Positions 56,580 through 64,000 of a stretch of DNA of 64,000 nt are shown piece by piece. This DNA is from Streptomyces sp. Je 1-79. GTDB taxonomy: Bacteria; Actinomycetota; Actinomycetes; Streptomycetales; Streptomycetaceae. The notes below the pieces were generated by a model that ran no database searches, was not told the DNA's origin, and saw only the letters and a list, made by a program, of their open reading frames with translations. Numbering within the stretch: the stretch's first letter is position 1; each line of letters opens with the position of its first letter. The position numbers were made by a program, and so were the translations under genes. The DNA is taken from positions 372,001 to 436,000 of the forward strand of contig NZ_JAMGSL010000007.1 in the NCBI RefSeq assembly GCF_025195125.1, in the 5' to 3' direction.

Positions 56580-58325
56580 CTAGCGCGTGACCTCATACGA
56601 CTTCTTCTCGATCAGCTTGCCGTCCTTGAAGCAGAACCGGAAAACCGGCTCCCTCTCTATGTCCTCCCCCACCTCGGAGGACATGAGCACCAGGCACTCC
56701 GACCCCTCGGGCTTCGCCGGGCCCTTGCCGTGCAGTCCGGTGGTGGCGATGGAGTCGCCGGACGGCAGCCGGTCGCGGACGTCCTGCTCGGCCGCACCGA
56801 CCTTGATCACGTCGTACTCACCCGGATCGATCATGCCCTTCTCCATCGACCCGACCAGGAAGTAGACGCCGAAGCCCCCCGCCACCAGCAACAGCACCAG
56901 GGCCGCGAACGCGATCCCGCACCCCAGCGCGATCCCGCCACCCGTACTCCTCCTGCCCCCGCGCATCGCCATCGCCAACTCCCGCTCCGTGAACGTCCAG
57001 TCGGCCTGCCCGACCGGGACGCGACCACGGTGGCCCGACCGGGGCTTCGGCGACTGCTGCCGGAAGTCGTCGGCCGCATCGACCAAAGGCGCTGCTTCCA
57101 CCACCCCGTACGGCAGCACTCCGGCGACCCGGAACCCCCCGTCGTCCATGGGCCCCGTGTGGACGATGCCTCCGACGAGCCGCGCCCGCTCGTGCAGCCC
57201 GGTCAAGCCCTGTCCGCCGCTGACCACGCCCTCCGGGGATTTCGCGGGCGCCTCGTTGACGATCTCCACGACGAGCGAGTCCGGCTCGTACCGGAGCTCC
57301 ACGTCGATGAGCGCGCCCGGCGCGTGCTTGTAGGCGTTGGTCAGCGCCTCCTGCACGATCCGGTACGCCGCGTGGTCGGCGGCCGGCGGCAGGGCCCGGT
57401 GATCCCCTCGGCGCCGCAGCCCCACCTGGTTGCCCGCGGCCCGCGACGCCTCCACGAGGCCCTGGATACCGGCGGTCCCCCGCGCCGCCCGCCCCGACGC
57501 GTCGCCTGCCTGTGCCGGGACAGCCGCGGTCCCGGACGGCGCCCCGACGCCGTCCCGCAGGATGCCGACGACCTCACGCAGCTCGTGCATCGCGGTCACC
57601 GACGCGTTGCGCAGCACCCCCACGGCCTCGCGCTGCCGGTCGGTCAGCTCCCGGTCGACCTCCAGCGCCCCGGTGTGGACGGCCATCAGCGCGAGCTGGT
57701 GCCCGAGGCTGTCGTGCATGTCCTGGGCGATCCGCTGGCGCTCCATGAGCCGGGCCTGTCCGACCACCATCGCGCGTTCCCGCAGCAGCTGGGCGTTGTG
57801 CTCCTGCAGGGTGTGCAGAAGCGTTCTGCGCTGGGTCCAGTACCGGTTGGCGAGGCCGGGGGCGAGGGTCGTCGCCAGGTAGTAGAGCGTCGCCATGAAC
57901 ACCACCGTGAGCGTCCGGTGGAGGTCCCAGACGTCCACCAGGCTCGCCGAGATGTTCAACACGTACGCGACGGTGTACGCGATCAGGGCCCGCCCGGCGC
58001 CCGCGATGTACCGCCCCGACGACCAGCCGACGACGATCAGGAGCACCAGGAAGCCCGGCAGGAGCGGTGCGAGGCCGCCCGTGACGACGAGCACGGTGCC
58101 GGGCAGCCGTCGGCGCAGCAGCGACAGCACGGCGGCGCTCAGGGCGACCGCGGCGAGCCGCCACCCCTCGCCGCCGAGCACTTCCTCCATGCCGGCGGCG
58201 AGCAGGGCCATCACGACGGCGAGCACCGCCTCGCCGGCGGTCCTGCGCCGCGACCACAACTCGGGCGCCGTGAACCAGTCCCACCCGGCGCCGATCCCGC
58301 TCCTGATCTTCGAAGTCGCGTCCAC
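56580..58325 (-). CDS. Sensor histidine kinase with C-terminal membrane and extracytoplasmic part
   Basis: A 581-residue kinase of the HisKA_3/NarX-like class. The N-terminal sensor part (about 30-160) has five or six membrane helices without a large outer domain. The dimerisation helix contains MERQRIAQDMHDSLGHQLA with the phosphorylated His204, and the ATP domain has AAYRIVQEALTNAYKHAPG (N box, Asn330) and GGQGLTGLHERARLVGG. After about 410, where such kinases end, there is a 55-residue linker, another membrane helix (about 465-490) and an outer domain of about 90 residues with Cys544 and Cys565 and KVGAAEQDVRDRLPSGDS, similar to SmpA/OmlA-like repeats. This tail is unusual. Its partner is the regulator downstream. 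Confidence 0.9.
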   Translation of the reverse strand: MDATSKIRSGIGAGWDWFTAPELWSRRRTAGEAVLAVVMALLAAGMEEVLGGEGWRLAAVALSAAVLSLLRRRLPGTVLVVTGGLAPLLPGFLVLLIVVGWSSGRYIAGAGRALIAYTVAYVLNISASLVDVWDLHRTLTVVFMATLYYLATTLAPGLANRYWTQRRTLLHTLQEHNAQLLRERAMVVGQARLMERQRIAQDMHDSLGHQLALMAVHTGALEVDRELTDRQREAVGVLRNASVTAMHELREVVGILRDGVGAPSGTAAVPAQAGDASGRAARGTAGIQGLVEASRAAGNQVGLRRRGDHRALPPAADHAAYRIVQEALTNAYKHAPGALIDVELRYEPDSLVVEIVNEAPAKSPEGVVSGGQGLTGLHERARLVGGIVHTGPMDDGGFRVAGVLPYGVVEAAPLVDAADDFRQQSPKPRSGHRGRVPVGQADWTFTERELAMAMRGGRRSTGGGIALGCGIAFAALVLLLVAGGFGVYFLVGSMEKGMIDPGEYDVIKVGAAEQDVRDRLPSGDSIATTGLHGKGPAKPEGSECLVLMSSEVGEDIEREPVFRFCFKDGKLIEKKSYEVTR

Positions 58326-58502
58326 GCTCGCACCCTAGGCAGCGGCCCGCCCCGTCCGCGGCTCTCTTTCGTCTCGTCCCACCGCGACGAACGTCGCACC
58401 CCTCACACCGAGTCCGCCGACAAGACGACGAGACGACGAGGCACCCGAGACGACCGGACGACACAACCACCGGACAACGACCACAAAGCGGCACGACAAC
58501 GC

Positions 58503-58537
58503 GGAAGCCCCGTAGGTCGATGACCTACGGGGCTTCC
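58503..58537 (-). terminator. Terminator of tRNA-Leu
   Basis: GGAAGCCCCGTAGGTC (58503-58518) pairs with GACCTACGGGGCTTCC (58522-58537): 16 bp with a three-base loop. It begins just beyond the 3' CCA of the tRNA in the direction of transcription. Confidence 0.88.
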
Positions 58538-58540
58538 GTC

Positions 58541-58627
58541 TGGTGCGCGAGGGGGGAGTTGAACCCCCACGCCCTTTCGGGCACTGGAACCTGAATCCAG
58601 CGCGTCTGCCTATTCCGCCACCCGCGC
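58541..58627 (-). tRNA. tRNA-Leu (anticodon CAG)
   Basis: On the minus strand an 87-base tRNA of the long-variable-arm class. The acceptor 5' strand GCGCGGG pairs with CTCGCGC (one G-U), the D-arm region reads TGGCGGAATAGGCAGACGCG, the anticodon stem is CTGGA/TCCAG around loop TTCAGGT (anticodon CAG), a variable arm GCCCGAAAGGGC follows, and the T loop is GTTCAACTC. The 3' CCA is encoded. It reads CTG, the main Leu codon of this genome. Confidence 0.95.
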
Positions 58628-59109
58628 ATTGGGTGTGCTCCGGGCTCCCTCACCGCGTCTTTCCGGTGCGATCGCCTGGCGACATCTGAAGATTAGCACG
58701 TCGCAGACGGTGGATTCACATCCGTTGTTTGACCCCCTCCCCGAGCGAACAGGGACAGTCATGAGCACAGCCACGAGCACCGTCACGAGCACAGTCATGA
58801 GGACCGACATCAGACGCGCGGGAGGGGGAAGCCCGACGGAACCGGCCGGGCAACCGACCGAGGCAAGCCGACGGAACCGGCCGGGTAACGGGAGGAACGG
58901 GACGGACCGCCCCCTCCTTCCCGCCCCACTCCTCCTGCTAGCTCCCCGGGTGCGGGACACTGTCCAGGGGCCGCCTCTACGATCCGTGGGGAAAGCTTGT
59001 GAGAGGTGACACTCGTCCACAGGGCAGAGAAGGGGAACCAGCCGATTTCCCGACGCGTGGATACGATCAGTAAGCAGTACCAGGACGACAACGACGGAGG
59101 AGGTGCCCC
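58628..59109. other. Intergenic region upstream of fhaA with short repeats
   Basis: 482 bases between tRNA-Leu and fhaA. It holds four 12-base units of the type ATGAGCACAGTC/ACGAGCACCGTC (58761-58808) and a direct repeat GACGGAACCGGCCGGG (58834-58849 and 58869-58884). A possible -10, TACGAT, is at 59062-59067 before fhaA. An open frame across 58629-59009 reflects the repeats and lacks similarity to anything I know. Confidence 0.55.
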
Positions 59110-59964
59110 ATGGGAGTCCTGAAGCGTTTCGAACAGCGGCTCGAAGGTCTGGTCAACGGCACCTTCGCCAAGGTCTTCAAGTCCGAGGTCCAGCCCGTCG
59201 AGATCGCCGGCGCTCTCCAGCGCGAGTGCGACAACAACGCGACGATCTGGAACCGCGAGCGGACCGTCGTCCCCAACGACTTCATCGTCGAGCTGAGCAC
59301 CCCGGACTTCGACCGCCTCAGCCCGTACTCGGGCCAGCTCGGCGACGAGCTCGCCGGCCTGGTCCGCGACTACGCCAAGCAGCAGCGGTACACCTTCATG
59401 GGCCCGATCAAGGTCCACCTGGAGAAGGCCGACGATCTCGACACCGGTCTGTACCGGGTGCGCAGCCGCACCCTCGCGTCGAGTTCGTCACAGCAGCAGG
59501 CCCCCGCCGCCGGCCCCCAGCCGGGCCGCGCGCCGGGTGGCTACGGCTATCCTCCGGCCGGTGCTCCGCCGATGCCCGCGGCTCCGCCGCCGGGCGCGGG
59601 CGGGATGCAGCGGCCCGGCCAGGCGCCCGCCGCCGGCCGCCCCACGGCCGGTGGACCCGGCCCCATGCCTGCCTCCGGCGCCCAGGTGCGCCGGTGGATC
59701 GAGATCAACGGCACCCGCCACCAGATCTCCCGCCCGACTCTGGTCCTTGGCCGCAGCACCGACGCGGACGTGAGGATCGACGATCCCGGCGTCTCCCGCC
59801 GGCACTGCGAGATCCGGACCGGAACGCCCCCGACGATCCAGGATCTCGGATCCACCAACGGCATCGTGGTGGACGGGCAGCACACCACCCGCGCTACGCT
59901 CCGCGACGGCTCGCGGATCGTCGTGGGCAGCACCACCATCGTTTACCGGCAAGCCGAAGGGTGA
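59110..59964 (+). CDS. fhaA: FhaA-like protein (DUF3662 plus FHA domain)
   Basis: A 284-residue cytoplasmic protein. The N-terminal DUF3662 domain (about 1-125) starts MGVLKRFEQRLEGLVNGTFA and contains QPVEIAGALQRECDNNATIW. A Pro/Gly/Ala-rich linker (about 130-190) follows, then an FHA domain (about 195-284) with VLGRSTDADVRIDDPGVSRR and QDLGSTNGIVVDG; Arg of GRS, Ser-Arg of SRRH and Asn of STNG bind phosphothreonine. In mycobacteria FhaA binds the pseudokinase MviN/MurJ phosphorylated by PknB. GGAGGAGG lies five bases before the ATG. First gene of fhaA-fhaB-PP2C-rodA-pbpA. Confidence 0.94.
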   Translation: MGVLKRFEQRLEGLVNGTFAKVFKSEVQPVEIAGALQRECDNNATIWNRERTVVPNDFIVELSTPDFDRLSPYSGQLGDELAGLVRDYAKQQRYTFMGPIKVHLEKADDLDTGLYRVRSRTLASSSSQQQAPAAGPQPGRAPGGYGYPPAGAPPMPAAPPPGAGGMQRPGQAPAAGRPTAGGPGPMPASGAQVRRWIEINGTRHQISRPTLVLGRSTDADVRIDDPGVSRRHCEIRTGTPPTIQDLGSTNGIVVDGQHTTRATLRDGSRIVVGSTTIVYRQAEG

Positions 59965-59974
59965 AGCGGGGGCA

Positions 59975-60496
59975 ATGTCAGAGCTGACCCTGACGGTCAT
60001 GCGGCTGGGTTTCCTAGCCGTTCTGTGGCTGTTCGTGATCGTGGCCGTCCAGGTCATTCGCAGCGACCTGTTCGGCACGCGTGTCACGCAGCGCGGTTCG
60101 CGCCGCCAGGACGCCCGTCCGCAGCAGAACACGCGCCAGGCGGCGACGCCGCCTGCCCAGCGCGGACAGCAGAACACGGGCGGCGGGCGCCAGCGCCGCG
60201 GCGCCCCGACCAAACTCGTCGTCTCCGAGGGGACGCTGACCGGCACGACAGTCGCCCTGCAGGGGCAGACCATCACGCTGGGCCGCGCCCACGACTCGAC
60301 GATCGTGCTGGACGACGACTACGCCTCCAGCAGGCACGCGAGGATCTACCCGGACCGGGACGGCCAGTGGATCGTCGAGGATCTCGGGTCCACCAACGGC
60401 ACGTATCTCGACCGGACCCGACTCACCACCGCCACGCCGATTCCGCTGGGCGCGCCGATCCGCATCGGCAAGACCGTCATCGAGCTGCGGAAGTAG
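59975..60496 (+). CDS. fhaB: FhaB-like protein (membrane-anchored FHA domain)
   Basis: A 173-residue protein. One N-terminal membrane helix (about 5-27, LTVMRLGFLAVLWLFVIVAVQV) is followed by a basic, Gln/Arg-rich linker and an FHA domain (about 80-173): TLGRAHDSTIVLDDDYASSR and VEDLGSTNGTYLDR. A threonine-containing TLTVM element in the N terminus parallels the phosphorylated N terminus of mycobacterial FhaB (FipA). It lies 10 bases after fhaA and is likely a substrate and scaffold of the PknA/PknB pathway in septation. Confidence 0.93.
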   Translation: MSELTLTVMRLGFLAVLWLFVIVAVQVIRSDLFGTRVTQRGSRRQDARPQQNTRQAATPPAQRGQQNTGGGRQRRGAPTKLVVSEGTLTGTTVALQGQTITLGRAHDSTIVLDDDYASSRHARIYPDRDGQWIVEDLGSTNGTYLDRTRLTTATPIPLGAPIRIGKTVIELRK

Positions 60497-60621
60497 TGCT
60501 ACGTCATGTATGAGTGCGAGCGGAGCGAGCGGGCCGAGGCGGTCCCCACGACGGACCGCGCGGCGGACCGTCAGGTCCGGGCCGCGTACCGGCACGGGCT
60601 CCCGACCGGAGGGTGGGCAGT

Positions 60622-62184
60622 GTGGCTCGAGACCGGCTGTACCCCGAGGCGGCGTCGACAGGGCAGGTGCGCATGAGCCTGTCACTGCGCTTCGCCGCCG
60701 GGTCGCACAAGGGCATGATCCGCGAGGGCAACGAGGACTCCGGCTACGCCGGACCCCGGCTGCTCGCCATCGCCGACGGCATGGGCGGCCAGGCCGCCGG
60801 TGAGGTCGCCTCCTCGGAGGTGATCTCCACCCTCGTCACCCTCGACGACGACGTCCCCAGTTCCGACATCCTCACCTCGCTCGGCGCCGCGGTTCAGCGC
60901 GCCAACGACCAGCTGCGGATGATGGTCGAGGAGGACCCCCAGCTGGAGGGCATGGGCACCACGCTCACCGCCCTGCTGTGGACCGGTCAGCGCCTCGGCC
61001 TGGTGCACGTCGGCGACTCGCGCGCGTACCTGCTGCGCGACGGCGTGCTCACGCAGATCACCCAGGACCACACCTGGGTGCAGCGGCTGGTCGACGAGGG
61101 CCGGATCACCGAGGAGGAGGCCACCACCCATCCGCAGCGCTCGCTCCTGATGCGCGCGCTCGGCAGTGGCGACCACGTCGAACCGGATCTGTCGATCCGC
61201 GAGGTCCGGGCCGGCGACCGGTATCTGATCTGTTCCGACGGGCTGTCCGGAGTCGTCTCGCACCAGACGATGGAGGACACGCTCGCCAGCTACCAGGGCC
61301 CGCAGGAGACCGTGCAGGAGCTGATCCAGCTCGCGCTGCGCGGCGGCGGCCCCGACAACATCACCGTGATCGTCGCCGACGTCCTCGACGTCGACGGCGG
61401 TGACACCCTCGCCGGGCAGCTCAGCGACACCCCCGTCATCGTGGGCGCGGTCGCCGAGAACCAGGTGCAGCAGTCCGACGGCGGAGCGATGCAGACGCCG
61501 GCCGGCCGGGCCTCCGGACTCGGCCGCACGGCACCGCACCAGCAGTCTGCCGGCGGGCACCCGCCCCAGGGCTTCGGTCCGCCCGGCAGCGGGGACGAGC
61601 ACGGGTACGGCGGGATGCCGCCGCAGGGCTCCTTCGGTGCGTACAACGACGAGGACTTCGACAAGTACGAGAAGTTCGAGAAGCCGCGCACCGGCCGCAA
61701 GTGGCTGAAGCGCACCTTCTTCCTGATCCTCGCGCTGGCCGTGCTCGGCGGCGGCGCGTACGGCGCCTGGCGCTGGACGCAGACGCAGTACTACGTCGGC
61801 TCCAAGGACGAGCACGTCGCGCTCTACCGGGGTATCAGCCAGGACCTGGCGTGGGTCTCGCTCTCGGACGTGGAGAAGGACCACCCCGAGATCGAACTCA
61901 AGTACCTCCCGCCGTACCAGCGCAAGCAGGTCGAGGACACCATCACCGGCGGCAGCCTCGGCAAGGCCCAGACGAAGATCGCGGAACTGTCCGCTCAGGC
62001 CACGGCGTGCAAGAAGGCCGAGCAGCGCCGCGAGGCCGCCGAGAAGGCCGCGGACCAGGCGAGCAAGCCGCCCGCCGAAGGCGCGACCACACCCGACTCC
62101 AAGCCCACCACAGCCGCTCCCTCCCCGGGCCCCACCCTCACGGAGGACGAGCAGAAGCTGGCCTCGAACTGCGGCAAGCAGTAA
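60622..62184 (+). CDS. PP2C-type Ser/Thr protein phosphatase (PstP-like)
   Basis: A 520-residue membrane phosphatase that reverses Ser/Thr kinase signalling. The PP2C domain (about 17-255) has GNEDSGYAGPRLLAIADGMG, LEGMGTTLTALLW, VHVGDSRAYLLRDG, YLICSDGLSGVV and GGGPDNITVIVADV, giving all metal Asp residues. A Gly/Pro/Gln-rich linker leads to one membrane helix (about 360-380, TFFLILALAVLGGGAYGAW) and an outer domain of about 130 residues with a Lys/Glu/Ala-rich helix and two Cys. I start at the GTG at 60622, with GGAGGG eight bases upstream; ATG 60673 (MSLSLRFAAG) is the alternative. Confidence 0.93.
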   Translation: MARDRLYPEAASTGQVRMSLSLRFAAGSHKGMIREGNEDSGYAGPRLLAIADGMGGQAAGEVASSEVISTLVTLDDDVPSSDILTSLGAAVQRANDQLRMMVEEDPQLEGMGTTLTALLWTGQRLGLVHVGDSRAYLLRDGVLTQITQDHTWVQRLVDEGRITEEEATTHPQRSLLMRALGSGDHVEPDLSIREVRAGDRYLICSDGLSGVVSHQTMEDTLASYQGPQETVQELIQLALRGGGPDNITVIVADVLDVDGGDTLAGQLSDTPVIVGAVAENQVQQSDGGAMQTPAGRASGLGRTAPHQQSAGGHPPQGFGPPGSGDEHGYGGMPPQGSFGAYNDEDFDKYEKFEKPRTGRKWLKRTFFLILALAVLGGGAYGAWRWTQTQYYVGSKDEHVALYRGISQDLAWVSLSDVEKDHPEIELKYLPPYQRKQVEDTITGGSLGKAQTKIAELSAQATACKKAEQRREAAEKAADQASKPPAEGATTPDSKPTTAAPSPGPTLTEDEQKLASNCGKQ

Positions 62185-62209
62185 GCACCCGTAGGGGGCC
62201 TTCACCACC

Positions 62210-63664
62210 ATGAGCGTTGTCACCAACACGACCACCATCGGCGCCATCGAGGCGCCGAGCCGCCGGAACACCGAACTGGCGCTGCTGGCGTTCGCCGTCG
62301 TCATCCCGGTGTTCGCCTATCTCAACGTCGGTCTCGCGATCGACGGCGAGGTGCCCGCGGGCATGCTCGGGTACGGGCTCGGGCTCGGCCTGCTCGCGAG
62401 CGTCGCGCACCTCGTGGTGCGCAAGTTCGCGCCGTACGCGGACCCGCTGCTGCTGCCGCTGGCCACGCTGCTCAACGGCCTCGGGCTGGTGCTGATCTGG
62501 CGGCTCGACCAGTCGCCGCGGCTGATCGCGACGTCGATGCGGCTGTACGACAGCTTCAGCCCGGACGCGCCGAACCAGATGATGTACTCGGCGATCGGCA
62601 TCGCCATGTTCGTGGGCGTGCTGCTGCTCCTGAAGGACCACCGGGTTCTCCAGCGCTACACGTACATCTCGATGGTCGTGGCGCTCGTCCTGCTGCTCCT
62701 GCCGCTCGTCCCGGGCCTGGGCGCCAACGTCTTCGGCGCCAAGATCTGGATCAGCGTCGGCGGTTTCTCCATCCAGCCCGGAGAGTTCGCCAAGATCGTC
62801 CTCGCCGTGTTCTTCTCCGGCTACCTGATGGTGAAGCGGGACGCGCTGGCGCTGGCCAGCCGCCGTTTCATGGGGCTCTACCTGCCGCGTGGCCGTGACC
62901 TCGGCCCGATCCTGACGATCTGGGCCGTCAGCCTCCTCATCCTTGTCTTCGAGAACGACCTCGGTACGTCGCTGCTCTTCTTCGGCATGTTCGTGATCAT
63001 GCTGTACGTGGCGACGGAGCGGACCAGCTGGATCGTGATGGGTCTGCTGATGTCGGTGGTCGGCGCCGTCGGCGTGGCCTCCTTCGCGGGCCATGTCCAG
63101 GCCCGTGTCGACGCCTGGGCCGACCCCTTCGCCTGCGCCGCCCCCCCGATCAACTCCGCGGCCTGTCAGCAGATGAGCCAGGTGCTGATGTCCTTCGGCT
63201 CCGGCGGCATCCTCGGCACCGGCCTCGGCCAGGGCAACTCCGACCTGATCGGCTTCGCCGCCAACTCCGACTTCATCTTCGCCACCGTCGGCGAGGAGCT
63301 CGGTCTGACCGGCGTCATGGCCTTCCTGCTGCTGTACGGCCTGATCATCGAGCGCGGTGTCCGCACGGCCCTGGCCGCGCGCGACCCCTTCGGCAAGCTG
63401 CTCGCCATGGGCCTGTCCGGCGCCTTCGCGCTGCAGATCTTCGTCGTCGCCGGCGGTGTGATGGGCCTCATCCCGCTGACCGGTATGACCATGCCGTTCC
63501 TCGCGTACGGCGGCTCCTCCGTGATCGCGAACTGGGCCCTGATCGGCATCCTGATCCGGATCAGTGACACGGCCCGCCGGCCCGCGCCGACTCCGGCGCC
63601 CTCGACGGACGCCGAGCCGACCCAGATGGTCCGGTACAGCGAGACGCCCCCGTCGGGGCAGTGA
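62210..63664 (+). CDS. rodA: FtsW/RodA/SpoVE family peptidoglycan glycosyltransferase
   Basis: A 484-residue SEDS glycosyltransferase with about 12 membrane helices that polymerises lipid II with a cognate class B penicillin-binding protein. Conserved pieces include WISVGGFSIQPGEFAKIVLA (with the catalytic-loop Trp/Asp-region neighbours), FENDLGTSLLFFG and the C-terminal signature LTGMTMPFLAYGGSSVIANW. The cytoplasmic tail (about 455-484) is Pro/Thr-rich. It follows the phosphatase by 25 bases and precedes pbpA, as in mycobacterial pstP-rodA-pbpA-pknA-pknB. Streptomyces has several SEDS paralogues; by position this is the rodA member. Confidence 0.93.
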   Translation: MSVVTNTTTIGAIEAPSRRNTELALLAFAVVIPVFAYLNVGLAIDGEVPAGMLGYGLGLGLLASVAHLVVRKFAPYADPLLLPLATLLNGLGLVLIWRLDQSPRLIATSMRLYDSFSPDAPNQMMYSAIGIAMFVGVLLLLKDHRVLQRYTYISMVVALVLLLLPLVPGLGANVFGAKIWISVGGFSIQPGEFAKIVLAVFFSGYLMVKRDALALASRRFMGLYLPRGRDLGPILTIWAVSLLILVFENDLGTSLLFFGMFVIMLYVATERTSWIVMGLLMSVVGAVGVASFAGHVQARVDAWADPFACAAPPINSAACQQMSQVLMSFGSGGILGTGLGQGNSDLIGFAANSDFIFATVGEELGLTGVMAFLLLYGLIIERGVRTALAARDPFGKLLAMGLSGAFALQIFVVAGGVMGLIPLTGMTMPFLAYGGSSVIANWALIGILIRISDTARRPAPTPAPSTDAEPTQMVRYSETPPSGQ

Positions 63665-63981
63665 ACACCGTCACACAGGAACCCTGGTCGGCCGGTGCCG
63701 CCGGCCCACCGCGGCGCTGACGCGCCCGGCAGGACCCTGACACGCGTGCACCTGTGTGGCCTCCCGCCCGACCGGCGGGAGGCCACACACGTACGCCCCA
63801 CCAGCCCCTCAGGAACCGCCGAGCCGTCCGCCGCGTCTACTGATCGTGCCCGTAAGGGGCACCGCCCCAGCACGGACGGCCGCACCCTAGACTGTGCAAC
63901 GGCCAAATTCAGCACCATTTCCTGCTACGCAGACACTGGCGCGAAAGCGGGCACATCTGACACCACGTGGAGAGGCCGGAC
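63665..63981. other. Intergenic region between rodA and pbpA
   Basis: 317 bases without a convincing gene, unusual inside this otherwise compact operon. A strong hairpin lies in the first half (listed separately). In the second half a TAGACT (63898-63903) could be the -10 element of a separate pbpA promoter. An open frame at 63695-63985 has no recognisable product. Confidence 0.5.
63753..63789 (+). terminator. Perfect 16-bp hairpin between rodA and pbpA
   Basis: TGTGTGGCCTCCCGCC (63753-63768) and GGCGGGAGGCCACACA (63774-63789) pair completely around a five-base loop. It lies 89 bases after the rodA stop and could end or attenuate transcripts before pbpA. Confidence 0.8.
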
Positions 63982-64000
63982 GTGAACAAGCCCTTGCGCA
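63982..64000 (+). CDS. pbpA: First codons of pbpA, class B penicillin-binding protein (partial)
   Basis: A GTG at 63982 preceded by GGAGAGG opens MNKPLR and runs off the right edge. Start, spacing and position directly after rodA correspond to pbpA in Streptomyces and Mycobacterium, whose product is the transpeptidase partner of the SEDS protein. Only six codons are visible, so the call rests on context. Confidence 0.6.

Noticed and set aside
58629..59009. Rightward 126-codon frame between tRNA-Leu and fhaA
   Set aside because: It starts in the tRNA processing region, is full of short repeats and has no recognisable domain.
63695..63985. Rightward 96-codon frame between rodA and pbpA
   Set aside because: It runs through the perfect hairpin and overlaps the pbpA start; no similarity or start signal.

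Overview
The window is high-GC actinobacterial DNA that reads as a Streptomyces (or close Streptomycetaceae) chromosome core. The evidence is very strong G/C third-position bias, many GTG starts, dense operons with ATGA/GTGA overlaps, mycothiol-, proteasome- and PASTA-kinase-type genes, two exact copies of the ParB site parS (GTTTCACGTGAAAC), and several DnaA boxes of the Streptomyces type (TTGTCCACA). The gene order (branched-chain keto-acid dehydrogenase operons, kinase pair, FHA-FHA-PP2C-RodA-PbpA) matches the region I know on one side of oriC in Streptomyces. oriC itself is not in the window. I saw no prophage, insertion sequence, CRISPR array or rRNA.

Layout. 1-13954: mixed housekeeping genes (pirin, SseB-like, a large FadE5-type acyl-CoA dehydrogenase, M18 aminopeptidase, thioredoxin/NHL protein, LURP-one-like protein, nitrilase-fold amidase, mycothiol-dependent isomerase family, GntR-MFS operon, HxlR/NmrA divergent pair). 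13981-17622: parS embedded in a terminator, then a first E1alpha-E1beta-E2 keto-acid dehydrogenase operon (leftward). 17961-24781: an orphan DevR/DosR-like response regulator with a Dev-box-like palindrome before a flavin-barrel gene, an aminoglycoside-phosphotransferase-fold kinase, and two divergent membrane Ser/Thr kinases. 24852-29281: PadR - ABC ATPase - FtsX-like permease operon with an operator over a probably leaderless start. 29378-34283: bpa (proteasome activator), quinone oxidoreductase, and a leftward mobA-like / moeA / K+ channel operon with a second parS at the moeA-channel overlap. 34455-38777: second keto-acid dehydrogenase operon bkdCBA with divergent bkdR. 38944-49760: phenylacetate genes in two blocks (tetR-paaH / paaN and paaABCDE) around a leftward DUF5819-HTTM-rRNA/tRNA methylase operon. 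49790-55859: acyl-CoA dehydrogenase behind a KstR-like operator, rhodanese, J-domain protein, DUF2252 protein, and a MarR/membrane-protein divergent pair. 55881-58627: NarL-type two-component system whose kinase has an unusual C-terminal membrane and extracytoplasmic part, then tRNA-Leu(CAG). 59110-64000: fhaA-fhaB-PP2C-rodA and the first codons of pbpA, the growth/septation phosphosignalling cluster.

Functionally the middle of the window is acyl-CoA metabolism: two branched-chain keto-acid dehydrogenases supply branched acyl-CoA, phenylacetyl-CoA is epoxidised and degraded by the Paa enzymes, and several acyl-CoA dehydrogenases continue degradation. A TetR-type 18-bp operator is shared by the paaH/paaN and paaA promoters, with a one-mismatch 14-bp core also between bkdA and bkdR, which suggests common control.

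The least expected pattern is that several genes are followed, just beyond the stop codon, by an imperfect copy of their own 3' end (clearest for bkdC, 40 of 48 bases identical). It recurs at least five times in 64 kb and I know of no description of it.
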